Shown here piece by piece: positions 11,490 to 24,496 of a DNA stretch of 64,000 bases; the first letter of the stretch is position 1; each line of letters opens with the position of its first letter. This stretch comes from Iris pallida (lineage: Eukaryota; Streptophyta; Magnoliopsida; Asparagales; Iridaceae): assembly GCA_029216955.1 (NCBI GenBank), contig JANAVB010023996.1, forward strand, positions 15,290,490 to 15,354,489. Direction: 5' to 3'. A program made the position numbers and the translations under genes. Below the pieces are notes generated by a model. It was not told the origin of the DNA and did not search any database. It saw nothing but the letters and a program-made list of their open reading frames with translations.

Positions 11490-14026
11490 TGTCATGTCCT
11501 GGTCCCGTAGGACCGATCGTCCTTGCTAAGGGCATATGCCGCGTGAGCCTAGATTGTGCTCACGCAAGGTAGGTTCCATAACGGCCGATTATAGAGGCTC
11601 ACGACGGGATCATCGCACAGAAGTCCCAAGCAGAAACATTGAATAACAACAACGAAATTTAATACAAATACAAGTCATTCAAACTGCTCTTTATTGATAT
11701 TGAAACAAAGATTACAACATGGCGCGAGGCCAAGATTACAATCACTCAAGCTCACTCTTCTCACAATTACAAGTCACCCAGATCTGCCACATCTCTCAAT
11801 ACAATTTGAGTAGTCCAACGGAAGCTTCGGATAGGCGATGTCCATACATTATATACTGTATAAGTTCTGATTCCATGCGGCCGCACGCCTCGAAACGCCA
11901 AGGAACTCCGTACCTTGACACATCCAAGCAAGCTCTGCGCCAACGAGCTTCTACCTATGTATGCGTATGGAAACTGTATGGGTGTCAGTACTCAACTGTA
12001 CTGGTGGAGTGAGCTCCTCGTCCACCCATACAAAATCAACACGTTCATTTACTTTGTGCAACATAAGCCCTTTATGATTGTCTCTCTATTCTTGTCTTAG
12101 GGTCGATTTAGGACATAGACACCTGGCATATTTTTGTCTCTAGACCATCATCATGCTATCGCATCGATAACTTACTTATCGTTGTGCCTTAGACCATTTT
12201 CGTACTTGCAACATCAACGCAACGACTCCAGCTTACCTTTCGGCCAATACTTAGCGATGTAACGACATAGTCGTGCTATACTCTATTCGTGCTTCAGTAT
12301 AATCGAAGCAGTGATTTCCAACTTAGTCTTTCACCTATGCTTGTATCATAACAGCATGGTTGTGCCATGACATATATAGGTCGTGCCTCATAACTACTGA
12401 TGCCTTAACCAACTTGCCCTACGGCCCTTCCTAACTTAACTTTGAAACGACTCAATTTGAGCCTATATACTCTGTGACAATGAACTCATTAGTCTACCAC
12501 ATCTCGTGTCGAAACACATGCCTTGGCTATAGCCAAATATTAGACTTATCGACTGTTTACATACCAAGTAAATAATTCGTAACCCACTCAAACCGGGCTC
12601 ACACATCTTGACTCACTTAAGGCATGCATGCTGATAGTCGCTACTATGCCGACTTATCTATATGAGAGGGTCACTAGCAATGTCAAGCTATCTCGGACCT
12701 TAATTGGATAATACGGCACGTTCGTATACAACGAGGTACGATCTCGCCGAATTTCCTGTACTATCCGGCACACCTCTCGGGTCAAGTCGCCACCATCCGA
12801 GGGTCCCGTAGGCATGTTCCTCCTATGCCAGACCAGTCCTGTGGCTGCAGGTACCGTCTAGGGAACAAAACCATCCTTGTCGACAAGTTTTCCAATGACC
12901 ATGCAAGACTCAACTCAATTTACCATGTCCTTCCTTATACATGACCGTGCTTTCCATATTTCTATCGAGACTCCCAAGTAGCAGGACCGATCTCGGCGAG
13001 AACCAGTTGTGTGAACTTTCTACTTGAGACTTCCAAGTAGCGGGACCGATATCGGTGACAACCAATCGCTTGAACTTTCTATCGAGACTCCTAAGTAGCG
13101 GGATCGATCTCGGCGAGAACCAGTCGCGTGAACTTTTTATCCTTTTAAAACCCAAGGAACGACTTACTGCGTAGTCTTCCAACTTAATTTGGACCAAACA
13201 TATGTTCTTTAACCGTGGAATACTTACCCTTGAACCTACCATGGCTCGTACCTTAAACCAACTTGTTTTCTAAGCGACACTATCACTCAAGTCATACTTT
13301 ATATGACGAGCCTTGGGGTCATAGGACTATACGACTTGACAACCGTAGAAAACATGGGACAATGTTTGCTATGACTTCGATACCATTACAAAACTCTTGC
13401 CTAACTTAATCATGCAACAACTTACCAGCGGGACGAACATGGACAATGCCAAGCCTTGTATTGTAGAAATGTGCCGTGGATAAGTTCGACTTAAACAACC
13501 AAGTTCTTTGGGTGCCTAGACTTATGCCACAAATCATGCAACACAAATTAACCCGTAGGACGAGCAGAGGCTAGGCTAAGCCTTGGACGATGGGACCGTA
13601 CATGCTTTATTAAGCATTTATGCGGGTGACGCCTATGACTTAGGCTAATTTATAACTTTATGGCGAAGACCGACTTTCCTTCTCCCAAGCCACAGGACGA
13701 AGGATCGAGTGTCACTTTGAAAGCCATCGTACAACATTTCTATGCCACCGTGGGATATTTTCTATGTTCTAACTCAATCGACCCAAGTTATAATTATTTC
13801 CTTAGCTATGTGGATGTGTCTCTTTTACTATCAAGCCTACTTGTGCAATTAAAAACTTTCATTTTATTAGTACGAAGGCCAAGATGAGGCAAGTTCACCG
13901 AAGTCACCTACCTGAGCGAGGAGTCGCCTCGACCGAGCAGGTCTTCGAGCAGCCATTGCATGGCTAAGTCCGAACGCCATCGACGTTTTGATTTCTTTGA
14001 TTAACTAAGCAAGAAGGGGCATTACA
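11490..14026 (-). mobile_element. Element B 5' LTR (minus orientation)
   Basis: Plus strand TGTCATGTCCTGGTCCC to GGGGCATTACA. The 2537 bp align with 6362-8896. The three-unit hairpin repeat is at 12960-13135. Confidence 0.9.
12960..13135. repeat. Three tandem 58/59-bp hairpin-forming units (second LTR copy)
   Basis: Units start at 12960, 13018 and 13077 and correspond to 7832-8005. The middle unit has drifted most (CTTGAGACTTCC), yet the copy number is still three. Confidence 0.85.
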
Positions 14027-15700
14027 CCATTCGGCCACCCACTGGCCATCACCACCATAACACCGTCCCGTCTGGCCTCCCTCCAACGTCACCACCCCAA
14101 ACCACCCATTTACCACCACCATAGAGAAAAAAAAGGGGAACGAACCGCTACTCACCTGATCAGCCTTCGGCCGCCCGCGGTGACCTGCCAACGTCCAGAT
14201 CCGGGAGTACACCACCCTGGCATGCGCTCCTTCCGCCGCCTGGACCGACGCTACACCGCCGATGCGCCCTAGATCTCGAGCCGGTACTGCCCCACCCTTC
14301 CTGGAGGAGCGCCGCTCCACCTCGCGTATCCATCGCCCGGCACCGCTCCTCTAGATCTGCCGCCAACGACCATCTGCCATCGCCGACCTCATCTGCTGGC
14401 GCTAGCCGTTAGAAGCCCACGCCCGCTTGACAAGCTCTGTCCTGAGCAGCCTCCCCTGCGTAGCCCCCTCCGGTGAACCTCCCTGTGCCTCCACTTCGAC
14501 GCCTGACACCCTTGGTGAGCTACCGTCTACCTTCTCCTTTCCCGAGCTCCTCTCTCGAGTTCAATCTGTAGCAGCTCCTTTTTTTATTAGGAGTTTTGGA
14601 TTTAAGTGGGAATGGGGTGAGAGAGAGTAGCAGCACCTTTTTATTTTATTTCATTTTGGAATTTGAGAGAGAGCACAAAATGAACCCCTTTCTGTTGCTA
14701 TTTACTACGGATTTAATGCTAATGTGATTTATTAGGGGTTTGGTTAGTATGGTGATTTGGGGATGGACCTATGAGCCTTATTTTTTTAATGTATTTTTGG
14801 GCTTCTAGAAATTCTGATAGGTGTTAGGCTATTTTTGGGCTAAATTAGTATAATTATGTTCTACATATAACTACTGTAAATTAATTAGCATTTTACCTAA
14901 ATATTGTTTAGTGAAGGTTTGGGTTATGTTTCTGTTAACCAAAACTTTAGTTAATAAACTATTTTTGGGCATTTATTAATAATTTAGACTAACAATTTGT
15001 AGGATTTAATTACTTGGGATTATGGTTAGATACATATTTTCTATAGTCAATATATTAAGTATTGTGTATAATATGTGTATATATGTTTATATTGTTACTA
15101 TTTTAATATGGTGATTAATGATATTATTATTTGGAGTTATACAAAAATATATAATTATATTTCTAAATTTATTATTAAAGTTTGACTTAAAAATCACGTT
15201 GATTAAAATTTGAGATTTTAAGAATTTCCCATACCTTCAATATATATATCTAAACGTTATAAATGATTGTCTAATAGATATACGTTTTAATTACGCTTTT
15301 TTCCTAAAATCATAATCATGACTATTATAGTCATTTCCTTTTTTTATTCGATTATCGTGCCGAATCCTGATTTTGGGCTTCTATATACCAAACTAGGTTA
15401 TTTGGACTATTCTTGACACGATGAAACCGTCTGTGCCATCATCTGGGACCATCTTGTAAAGCATAACATCGTATCTATTCCGTGTCGACACATTCGTGTC
15501 GTGCACGTCAACTCCAACCAAATTGAGGCGAGTATATTCTCTGATAGTTTCCATTATTTGACTACTACTATAATTCAAGTATTTAGAAATGTTACTTATG
15601 ATTCTTGACACGATGGAACATGGATTGGTATTGTCATTTGATCTTCAGTCATGGGATGTTGCCTTAACTCATCACAATGATATCGGATACTGTCCTCATT

Positions 15701-15766
15701 GGTATTGGATAACATTGGATAATATTGGATAACACTGGAATATTAGATAACATTTGAATACATTGG
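15701..15766 (+). repeat. Degenerate ATTGGATAA short tandem repeat in element A 5' LTR
   Basis: Five or six units of about 11 bases (TATTGGATAAC and variants). The sister array in the 3' LTR is at 28728-28793. Confidence 0.8.
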
Positions 15767-16627
15767 CTAGTAACGTGTCATGGTTGGATCCATCGTATCA
15801 GTCGGGATGGGAGAAAATACAAGTTAGATATGTGATCAAGAACTATCGACAAATAGTGTAAATCGTTGGCTACTAGCTATTATATACTTCACGTATGGTT
15901 GAGCTAGCTTTCCTTAGTGTAAATTATTGAATCTTCCGAGCTGATCATATATCTAATTGGTATTCCAAACATATTATCTATTATAGTTTCATACTCAGTT
16001 CACCAGCTACATTGCTCTATCTTAATATTGTAGTTCTCCATTAATTTCTCGCACATATTATATTTTTAGATTTATTGCCTGTCTTTTTATTATATTATTG
16101 CCTAAGACATGTTTTCCTCATCGTATATAGCATTATTTTTATCACTGCTTTATAGTTTTTGTCAATTTTAATGGAACTGATGTTAGTTTATGTACTTCGC
16201 TCAAATCCTGACTAGATAACCAATATTTTTAAGAGTTGTTATGCCCTCACATACTTGGACTACATGACGATGCTAGCTGAGACAGATTCTCGATGTTCTA
16301 TTTTGCCGTGAGTTGACTTCTGGGAGCTCTAGGCCATTATTTCTTTATTTAGATTATGTTTCCATTATCGGATTTGTCTTCGATACATTCTTGCATTTCA
16401 TAATTATTGTGGACGTTTGATTGATTCACTGTTATTACCATCTTTTCTTATTCATATCTGCCTTAGTCACATGTGATTGGAGTACATATTGTTATTATAG
16501 ATCATTTAGATGATGAGATAATTGCTTGGTACTGGACAGTATTCTACCGTCAATACTGCGTCCTAGGCTGGAAGGGGCCCATGTACTTGGGCCCGAATAT
16601 CCGGGTGCGGGTTGTGACACGTTTTTG

Positions 16628-16645
16628 TGGTGGCCTATACAGGTC
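16628..16645 (+). promoter_or_regulatory. Probable primer-binding site of element A (tRNA-Ile-like)
   Basis: TGGTGGCCTATACAGGTC, eight bases after the LTR end. It matches the L2 site at 37141 except at two positions. That site appears complementary to the 3' end of plant tRNA-Ile(AAU), which I recall from memory. Confidence 0.6.
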
Positions 16646-19304
16646 AGTATTCGCAACAATTGCGAAGTCGTGGTAGTACTTAGGCTTAGCCGTACTACTG
16701 CGAGCCTGCCCTAGGATGAGGATTTTTGAGTCATAGAATATTTTGATACTCAATAACATGTTAGGATCACTTGATAGGTTCCAGGGATGACACCTGAGAA
16801 TCATACTTCAAAAACTATATTGAATCTATTTTTATTCGCTTTTTGGTTATTCTGATTTTCGAAACACATGTCCGTTGTCAAACATAATTCTTGCATTAAG
16901 ATGAGTTTATGGACCTTAGAAGGAATAAGATGGTGGAGTTTGAAATTTTAACTATTCAAGTTGAGAAGAGACAATGACTAGCCAATCTTATAAAGGTTGA
17001 GATTTGTTTTAGATTATATTCGAAGAATTTTGAATTTGACCAAGATAGTAACTTTTGGGACTTGAAGATTTAATGAAATATGTTTGAAAAAATAAACGAA
17101 AGATAACAAACTCAGGGAAATAAGGATTATATAATCTGGCCGGGAATGACTCACAAATATGGATTATAATTTTTGAATATTATAGAGTAGTACTGTATGG
17201 ACTTGCAACAAGGAGAATCTTAGAGTTTTATATAATTTTACCATGGTAGGGAAATTAAAGGGAATGTTAAATTATCCTTCTTGTTGAGTAGGCAAAGAAG
17301 TAGCACGAGATGCGATTATTATACAAAGGATGAAATTTTAATTTTTCTAAAGAAATTGCTGTTACAGAAATAGTAGAGGGATTAGAATAAATTTGCAGGA
17401 GTGGTGATTGAGAATGGATTAAGGATATTTAAGGTTTACGACTTATTAGGAGGAATAAACAAAAGCCAAAAAATCATACAACTTGGATCAATTATTGACA
17501 CATGGAATTTTAAGAAATGGTTAAATATAGAGGAATTTTTTTCTATGTGGTTGACAACAATTAATTTCTGATTATGAACATAATTGAGGTTGCTTTAATA
17601 TGATGAAGGATAAAATTTGGAACTAGATATCTATGACCCTATTATTAGAAGATTTCAATGACATGGAGTTAACATTTGTGGAAGATAAGAGTGATGGAAA
17701 TTTTCTGATGATAGAAAACCCTGACAACATTAGACGTGAATGTCTAGAAGAATTTGTATGAGTATCAAGTAGATATGACCCTAGGTATGGGATTAGACAA
17801 GGTTATCAGTAGTGGATAACTAGTAACTTGGAGTCACGAAGAGGATTTAGTGAGAAAGAGTTTGATTATTAGACAAAGGTGAACACCTTGAGGTTGAAAT
17901 TTGCTTAAGTTGATTATGGACAAGTGCAAGAAAAGGAAACGACAATGACTTCGTTATGACCAGACGAGCAAGAACAAATTCCTACCATCATTTTTTTGTC
18001 TTACCATCCTTTCTTCGTTTTACTTATCTCTATCGTACTTACAACCATCAAATTATCTCATATCTAAAATTGTTATCTATAACTTGAAATCTCTTAAATT
18101 TTTATACCTCTTTCCTCGAAAAAGATGAGGAAGTATCATAACCATCTAGCTTGGAAAGGACAGAATTGTTATCATGTGATAATCCGGGTAGGAATATAGA
18201 ATGTTGGACATTGAGATAGAATTAGTAGGACAATGATATGACTGAGATTGGAAACAAAATCAAGAGACTGATATTATCAATTTGGAAACAAATATATTTA
18301 GAGGATTATTTGAGTATAGATTACTTTAAAAGAATGTATGTGGATTTCGAGTAAGAAGAACAGTAGGATATACATTAATGTGAGAACTGCAATATTTTGT
18401 AGTTGTATTTTAGAACTAAGGAGAATTTTTGAAGTCGATTCGATTTTAAAAACTTAAATATTTTTGAGTTACTGATTCTCGAGATATCTAGATACTAGAA
18501 TTAGGAATCCAAATTTAGGAAAGAAAGCTGATGACTACATGCGGTGCTGACATGAAATTGAACAAATATTGGTAAAGGAATGATTAGGAACAGGAAGAAC
18601 AGGAAGAACAAAAAACTTTGAGTTATGGGAAAACTAGAGACTTTTGGGTAGACTCTTAAGTTAAGAAGGATAATATCTGAAGTAGGATAATATCTGAAGG
18701 TATAAAAGATGGAGGAAATATGAAGGTTGATATTTAAACTAATGGAGAATAATTTTTATATGGGAGTGGAGGTATTAGATTTGACTAAACTTGTGAGAGA
18801 AAGACTAATTGGAGAATAACGATTGGATAAACTTGGTCGCAGTCGAAGCAGAATGAGATGATTACCTTAACTTCCATCTGCAAATCATATCTTTGATTTT
18901 CTTATCCTAGTAGAAGAGATTTGACTTCCCTATCCTTGGATCGTCCCTTAAATTCAATATCGTGAAATTTTGATCCTCCTCGTTTATGACCAATCGATTT
19001 TTGGTCGTCTTCTTTATCGTGCCAAGGTTCTTGATTACTGACTTAGCTCAAATGATTTTAAATTCGATCGTGACCTGGATTTCCATCCTTCTGTTTCTCG
19101 TGCTCAAACTTCGATTTGTTCTTCGCCGTGCCTAAATCATGCTTTAACCAAGAATTGATTGACCTTGTCCTTGATCGCATCAGAATTTCAATTATGATCA
19201 TATTCGAATTTCAATGCTATTTTTGATCGTGCCTAAGCTTTGACTAAACTCTCTATAGTGTTTGATCCCTATGCCAATATTAAATTTCGAGGATAAAATT
19301 TTTT

Positions 19305-19318
19305 AAGGAGGGTAGATT
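19305..19318 (+). promoter_or_regulatory. Polypurine tract of element A
   Basis: AAGGAGGGTAGATT immediately before the TG of the 3' LTR. It would prime plus-strand synthesis and fixes the plus orientation. Confidence 0.8.
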
Positions 19319-20259
19319 TGTAACCTCCGTTAACCGAATTTTGGAAAAAATTTAAATTTTTGCATTTTCCTATTTCCAAAAATTTTCTGGATCTTGAAAA
19401 ATGTGAATTTTAAATATGAAGCGTATTTTCGAATCATAACATGTTATGGGTATATTATTGGAACTTTTGTTGAAAAAAACTATATTTTATCCTAAGTTAT
19501 TGCTTGCCCGCATTCTGGAAATTTCATAAGTTATTGCTTTTTATAAAGAATAGGATTGTCAAATATTTTGTAAATAAAAATGCTTTTTCTTTTATTTATA
19601 TTATTTTAATAATTGCGGTAACTTGTATGTTATAAAATTTTCCTCATATTGGGTAGACCATTTCGATCATAGCTCTAGCATATCGAATTCGGACTCGGAT
19701 TGTAGGCTAGGATTTCGAATTGAGTAGTAATGGGTAGTCAGTAGGTAAGTTCTAATTAGCTAGAATTTATTGACAAAATAAACTATGAGCTAAAAAAATA
19801 GTAAACAAATTGTTAGTGGTTAGCGTTGAATTAGTTGCTAGTGATTCCATTAATTTTTTTTCTACTTATTATATTTTATAATCCTGCCATTAAGGTTTCC
19901 ACCTTACCCAATAAATATTGGATAATTCCTAATATTTTACAAGATACTTTCCTAAAACCTAGAATCACCTAGCAGCCACCATTTTTTCTTAGCCTCCCGA
20001 CAGCCACCATATTTCCTGCTCTCCTCCTGACCCGACCACAGCATCCTGCTCTCCTCCTCCCACCTCCGGCCAACTTGGCCAGCGCCCGGCATTGCCGCCA
20101 CCACCACCACCTGAACCCCACTCCGGTCGCCCCCATGTCGACCAAACTCCAGCACTCCAGCTCTCCTTCGCGCACATCAAACACCACCACCAGCAGCAAC
20201 ATTCACCAATCCTAGCCCGACCATCCTCCTCACACCCGACCCCTGGTACCACCAGAGCC

Positions 20260-21111
20260 TGTTGGTGTTTTTGCCTTTGGACTAGAAAAGATAGTCCCAC
20301 ATCGGCTACACCAAATGGTGAGTATCTCAATATAATGCATTGCTTGTGTTGAGGTGTGCACATGAGGTGTAGTGGGGCACAAGTTTGTGCCATGTGGAAG
20401 TATTTTCCTAGAAGGAAAAAGGATTAAATCCAACAAGGACGCAAGTTAATTTTTGTTGTGTGGACTCGGACTCGGACACGGACTCCAGGATGTCTCGTGC
20501 ATGCACGGGAGTGTTCGAGGGATAGGCGTGGACTGGCACACTTCTATGCTGATTGTGGGATGATCTAAAATATCAAACTCTATTTTTGAGTATTGGTATT
20601 TTAGTCCCACATCGGATAGGAGAAGAGGTGAAGTCTCAACTCCACTCTATAAATAGAGTCCCTTGGCCTCCTTTGAAAGATGCACTAAGAAGAGAGTTGA
20701 GGGAGTCTGTTAAGTCCAGGAAGCCCGTTCAAGTCTCAAATATTGACTTACGAGTGTTCCAGAAGTTCTTCGTGAACTTGCTGGTTCCTGGAAGCTGTTC
20801 GTGCTCGTGTGGGGCGAATAAAGCTTTGAGCAACGGTGGTTCATTCACCCCAGCATCTCATTCTCGCCTGTCATCGCTGCTGTTGCCTTTTACAGTAACT
20901 TCTTTTTATAAGCTCTACTGCCGATAGTTGCTTGCACAAAGTCTCTTTAGATTTTTTGTGTATTACGTAGAATCTTTTTAGATCCTCGTAATTCAGAATC
21001 CTCCAGGATCTCTGTTGCACATCTTCTTTAAGGTGCTGCATTTGAAACGTTGTGTGTACAATTGTTTCAGTTTCAGAATTTTCCATCGAAAATTGTGCCT
21101 CAGCACTAACA
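20260..21111 (+). mobile_element. Copia 5' LTR
   Basis: 852 bp. Contains two copies of AGTCCCACATCGG (near 20294 and 20603), a hexamer array of GGACTC/GGACAC near 20465-20488, and a TATA box at 20648. It has an AATAAAG signal near 20817. Confidence 0.95.
20648..20655 (+). promoter_or_regulatory. TATA box of copia 5' LTR
   Basis: CTCTATAAATAGAG, a strong plant TATA match and itself a palindrome. It is conserved at 26497-26504 in the 3' LTR. Transcription would start about 30 bases downstream. Confidence 0.8.
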
Positions 21112-21133
21112 ATCTCAAAGCTTTATTGAGAAG
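21112..21133 (+). other. Copia 22-base leader without a standard primer site
   Basis: Only 22 bases separate the 5' LTR from the gag ATG. They contain CTCAA, seven bases, then TTGAG, an inverted repeat. No TGGTATCAGAGC-type site is present. Confidence 0.7.
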
Positions 21134-21946
21134 ATGGATAATTCTCGTGCTTCGCTCATCGATACCGGCTTTAACAAGTTAGAGAAATTCGATGGCGAAC
21201 ACTTCCAGATATGGAGACGAAAGGTCACTTTAATTCTTCAACTCGTGAATGTTGATCACGTGCTGACAGAAGAAGAATTGATCGTTCCAACTACTGGATC
21301 TGCTGCGGCTGTGGCCGCTGCTACGACCAAGCAAGCGAAGTGGAAGAGAGAAAACAGTATATGCAAACTACTGATACTCAATTTCATGGAAGACTCTCTG
21401 GCAGAGTCCTACTCCAAGAAGACATCTGCCAAAGAGATATGGGACTCCTTGGAAAAGCTCTATGAAGATGACGAGAACCGGTCCAAGATCTCCATGGTAG
21501 AAAAATACCATAAGTGGACCTTCGAAGACGAGAAGGCGATGTTGCCCCTAGTAAAGGAGTTTCTGAAGTTGTGTCAGAAACTAGAAGACGAGAATAAGCC
21601 CTTCGTCGATAAGTTTGTCGTTGGAGGGATCGTCGCGAAACTTTCTTCAGAATGGAGCAACTTCTATGCTAGGATGCATCGAAAGAAGATGGAAATTAGC
21701 TTGGAAGATTTCTTGCAAGAGATCCATGTTGAGGACGAGATGCGCTCTCAACAGAAGATGGATACTCTGTCCAAACAACTGGCGAAGGCAAATCTGGTCC
21801 AAACCAGAGAGTACCAGGGGAAGCAGGCTGCTTCTCATCGCAAAAAGAAGGACTACACGAATCTGAAAGTGAAGGGTCCTGCTTTCAAGCAGCAGAAGTC
21901 CAAGTCCCATGTGACTTGCTTCAATTGTGGCAAGAAGGGCCACTAA
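21134..21946 (+). pseudogene. Copia gag (nucleocapsid), ends at a premature stop inside the zinc knuckle
   Basis: The frame opens with the ATG 22 bases after the 5' LTR and runs 270 codons. The N-terminal part (residues about 13-40) has the FDGEHFQIWRRKV pattern typical of copia gag (UBN2/DUF4219 region). The middle is helical and charged. A basic stretch precedes the knuckle CFNCGKKGH (residues 262-270). There the frame meets TAA (21944-21946), and the last cysteine of the CX2CX4HX4C motif lies beyond the stop in the same frame. Gag would package the RNA. This copy could make only a knuckle-less protein unless the stop is read through. Confidence 0.9.
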
Positions 21947-22000
21947 AAATCCGAATGCAAGTCCAAGCCCAAAGAACAAGATGAGCCTAGTAAGGTTTCT

Positions 22001-23560
22001 ATGATTACTAATCTAGTTGCCATGATAGCACAGGTTGCAACTGTGGGGGCTGACTTGGACTGGTGGATAGACACTGGTGCGACCTGCCATGTCTGTTCAG
22101 ACAAAGACTGGTTCGTCTCTTATGAGCCAACTTCAGAGAAGGTCATAATGGCAAACCAGGCACAAGCTAAAGTACTAGGGATCGGGACGGTGGAGCTGAA
22201 ACTCACATCGGGGAACACTATGACGCTTCAAGGTGTGAAACATGTTCCAGTAATTGCTAAGAACCTGATCTCTGGAAGTCTGCTCTGCAACGCAGGCTTG
22301 AGGATGGACATCAATACTGGCCAGTTGGTGATGTCCAAGAAGGGTACATTCTTCGAAAAAGCTTTCCAAACTGAAGGAATGTACAAGATTCAGCTTGTTG
22401 TAACCCAGCATGATAATATAAATGCAATCACTTTTCCTGATTATTCTCTTGAGTTGTGGCATAATAGGCTAGGACATGTTCATTGTAAAAGGATTAACAG
22501 AATGTCTAGTCTAGGACTTATCCCCAAGTGTGGGGATAAGGTAGAGAAATACGAAGTATGTGCTCAGACGAAGATCACAAAGAAACCCTTTCACAGGGTC
22601 CATCGAAGCACAGATCTTCTGGAGTTGGTTCACTCAGATATCTGTGACTTCAAACAATTCTCTACAAAGGCCAGGATGAAGTATTTCATTACTTTCATCG
22701 ATGACTTCTCAAAGTATGCTTTCGTCTACTTGCTCAAGTCTAAAGACGAAGCATTCGAGAAGTTCAAGGAGTTCAGGGCCGAGGCTGAGCGGCAAACTGG
22801 ACAACAACTCAAGAGGTTAAGGAGTGATCGAGGCGGGGAGTATCGGTCTCATGAATTCTTATCATTCTGTAAGGAACATGAAATCATCAATGAGACAACG
22901 GCTCCGTACTCTCCTCAATCCAACGGAGTAGCAGAAAGGAAGAACAGAACGTTGACAGAGATGATGAACTCCATGTTGTTGACTGCGGGTCTTCCAAAGT
23001 GTTACTGGGGAGAAGCTGCACTAACGACAACGTTCATTCTGAACAGAGTGCCATATACAACTTCCGACATAACTCCTCATGAACTCTGGTTCAAAGTCAG
23101 ACCTAACTTGAATGTCATTCGAGTGTGGGGGTATCTGGCTTATGTGAAGCTCCCGGATCTGAAGATTCAGAAGCTGGGGACAAGGACTACTAAGGCGATC
23201 TTCTTGGGGTATGCCGAGAAGAGTGATGCTCAGAGATTCCTTGATATCGAGTCAAACCATATCATCGAATCTCGCGATGCTGAATACTTTGAAGACAAGT
23301 TTGCAAAACACAAGAATATTGTTCTCGTGGATCTTCCGGAGAATGATGAGGGTACAAAGCAGAAAGAAGTCTTTAATGAACCAGTAGTCCAAGATGAAGC
23401 TGTCGTCAAGGAGACACCAGCTGAACCAGAACTCGCTGAGCCGTCAACTAAGCAAACGAGGAGGCCAAAAGTCTTCGGAGATGACTTCGTTACCTATTAT
23501 GTGGAAGCAGATTTGCTTACCTATGATGAGGCGATGAAGACCAGAGATGCTGTATTCTGA
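22001..23560 (+). pseudogene. Copia protease and integrase segment
   Basis: Same frame as gag (offset a multiple of three), open from the gag stop to the TGA at 23558-23560. The protease active site DTG is at 22070-22078 (WWIDTGATCHVC). The GAG-pre-integrase zinc region with LWHNRLGH comes next. The integrase core shows FIDDFSKYAF, a DRGGEYRS block and NGVAERKNRTL, which carry the D-D-E residues. A C-terminal HELWF-VWGY-AYVKLP stretch is typical of copia. It would cut the polyprotein and insert the cDNA. The TGA falls between integrase and reverse transcriptase. Confidence 0.93.
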
Positions 23561-24496
23561 AAGGAGGCGATAGACAACGAGATTGACTCAATCACCTCCA
23601 ACAACACATGGATATTGGTTGACCTGCCAGAAGGAGCAAGACCCATCGGATGCAAATGGATCTTTAAGAAGAAGATGAAAGCAGATGGAACCATTGACAA
23701 GTTTAAGGCCAGGCTAGTGGCCAAGGGGTTTGCTCAGAAGCAGGGGATCAACTACTTTGACACTTATACTCCAGTAGCTCGGATGACAACCATCATATTG
23801 TTAATTGCTCTAGCAGCAATACACAAGCTGGTGATACATCAGATGGATGTAAAAATGGCATTCCTTAATGGCGAGCTGACCGAAGAGATCTACATGCAAC
23901 AACCAGAAGGTTTTGTCGTCAGAGGTCTAGAAGAAAAAGTCTGCAAGTTGATAAAGTCTCTGTATGGTTTGAAACAAGCTCCCAAAATATGGCATGAGAA
24001 GTTTGACAAGATGATAAGGTCAAATGGCTACAGGGTCAGTGAAACAGACAAGTGTGTCTATACGAAGTTTGCTGACGGAAGAGGAGTAATCGTATGTCTT
24101 TACGTGGACGACATGCTAATCCTAGGTACGGATTTAAGCTGCGTCACAGAGACAAAGAAATTCCTCTCGACCAAGTTCAGTATGAAGGACTTGGGGGATG
24201 CCGACGTAATCTTAGGGCTCAAGATCATCCGGACAGGCACTGGAATAGCGCTGTCACAATCTCATTATATTGAGAAGATGCTCACTCGCTACGGGTATCA
24301 ATATCTTCCTTTTATTGATACACCATACCGGAGCGATCAGAAGCTGGAGCTAAATTCGAGGAAAAGCGTCAGGCAGTTGGAGTACGCTAGCGTCATCGGA
24401 AGCTTGATGTACGCTACTACTGCCACAAGGCCTAACATAGCTTTTGTAGTGGGAATGCTGAGTCGGTTCACTAGCAATCCAGGCATTGAGCACTGA
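23561..24496 (+). pseudogene. Copia reverse transcriptase segment
   Basis: In frame with the preceding parts. Family blocks are in order: GCKWIFKKKMKADG, KARLVAKGFAQ, YTPVARM, HQMDVKMAFLNGEL, SLYGLKQAP, and the catalytic YVDD at 24101-24112 followed by MLILG. SKFSMKDLGD-like and VIGSLMYATTATRPNIAF blocks follow. The next in-frame TGA is at 24494-24496. The enzyme would copy element RNA into DNA in the virus-like particle. Apart from the flanking stops the domain is intact. Confidence 0.93.

Larger units (their letters stand above)
6362..14026 (-). mobile_element. Element B: complete minus-strand non-autonomous LTR retrotransposon nested in A
   Basis: LTRs of 2535 bp (6362-8896) and 2537 bp (11490-14026) begin TGTCA and end TTACA on the plus strand. 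The 5-bp duplication CCATT (6357-6361 and 14027-14031) flanks the element, and the uninterrupted target is visible in A's other LTR at 26987-26996. Minus orientation follows from an initiator-Met primer site (plus strand GCTCTGATACCA, 11475-11486) and a polypurine-side motif at 8897-8930. The 2.6-kb interior has no gag-pol. It is younger than A. Confidence 0.93.
5391..16619 (+). mobile_element. Element A, 5' LTR (interrupted by element B)
   Basis: The LTR runs 5391-6361 and 14032-16619 once element B and one copy of its duplication are removed. It aligns throughout with 19319-29652. A TATA box lies at 5986-5993. A GC-rich island (about 6050-6360 plus 14032-14520) follows. The island ends in CTTG-GTGAGC at 14511-14520, and the same motif occurs at 27474-27483 in the other LTR. 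The rest is AT-rich. The 3' end reads GGTGCGGGTTGTGACA. Confidence 0.9.
16620..19318 (+). mobile_element. Element A internal region, non-coding
   Basis: 2.7 kb, AT-rich, with no open frame above about 60 residues inside it and no gag-pol motif seen in any frame. It begins with a tRNA-Ile-like primer site and ends with TCGAGGATAAAATTTTTT plus the polypurine tract AAGGAGGGTAGAT (19305-19317). Gypsy relatives commonly have this CGAGGA-AAATTTTT arrangement before the 3' LTR. It may be a fully decayed gag-pol or a sequence that never coded. Confidence 0.75.

Noticed and set aside
14160..14630. Possible host exon in GC-rich sequence with a good splice donor
   Set aside because: It lies inside the element A LTR, and the same sequence is repeated at 27120-27600 in the other LTR.
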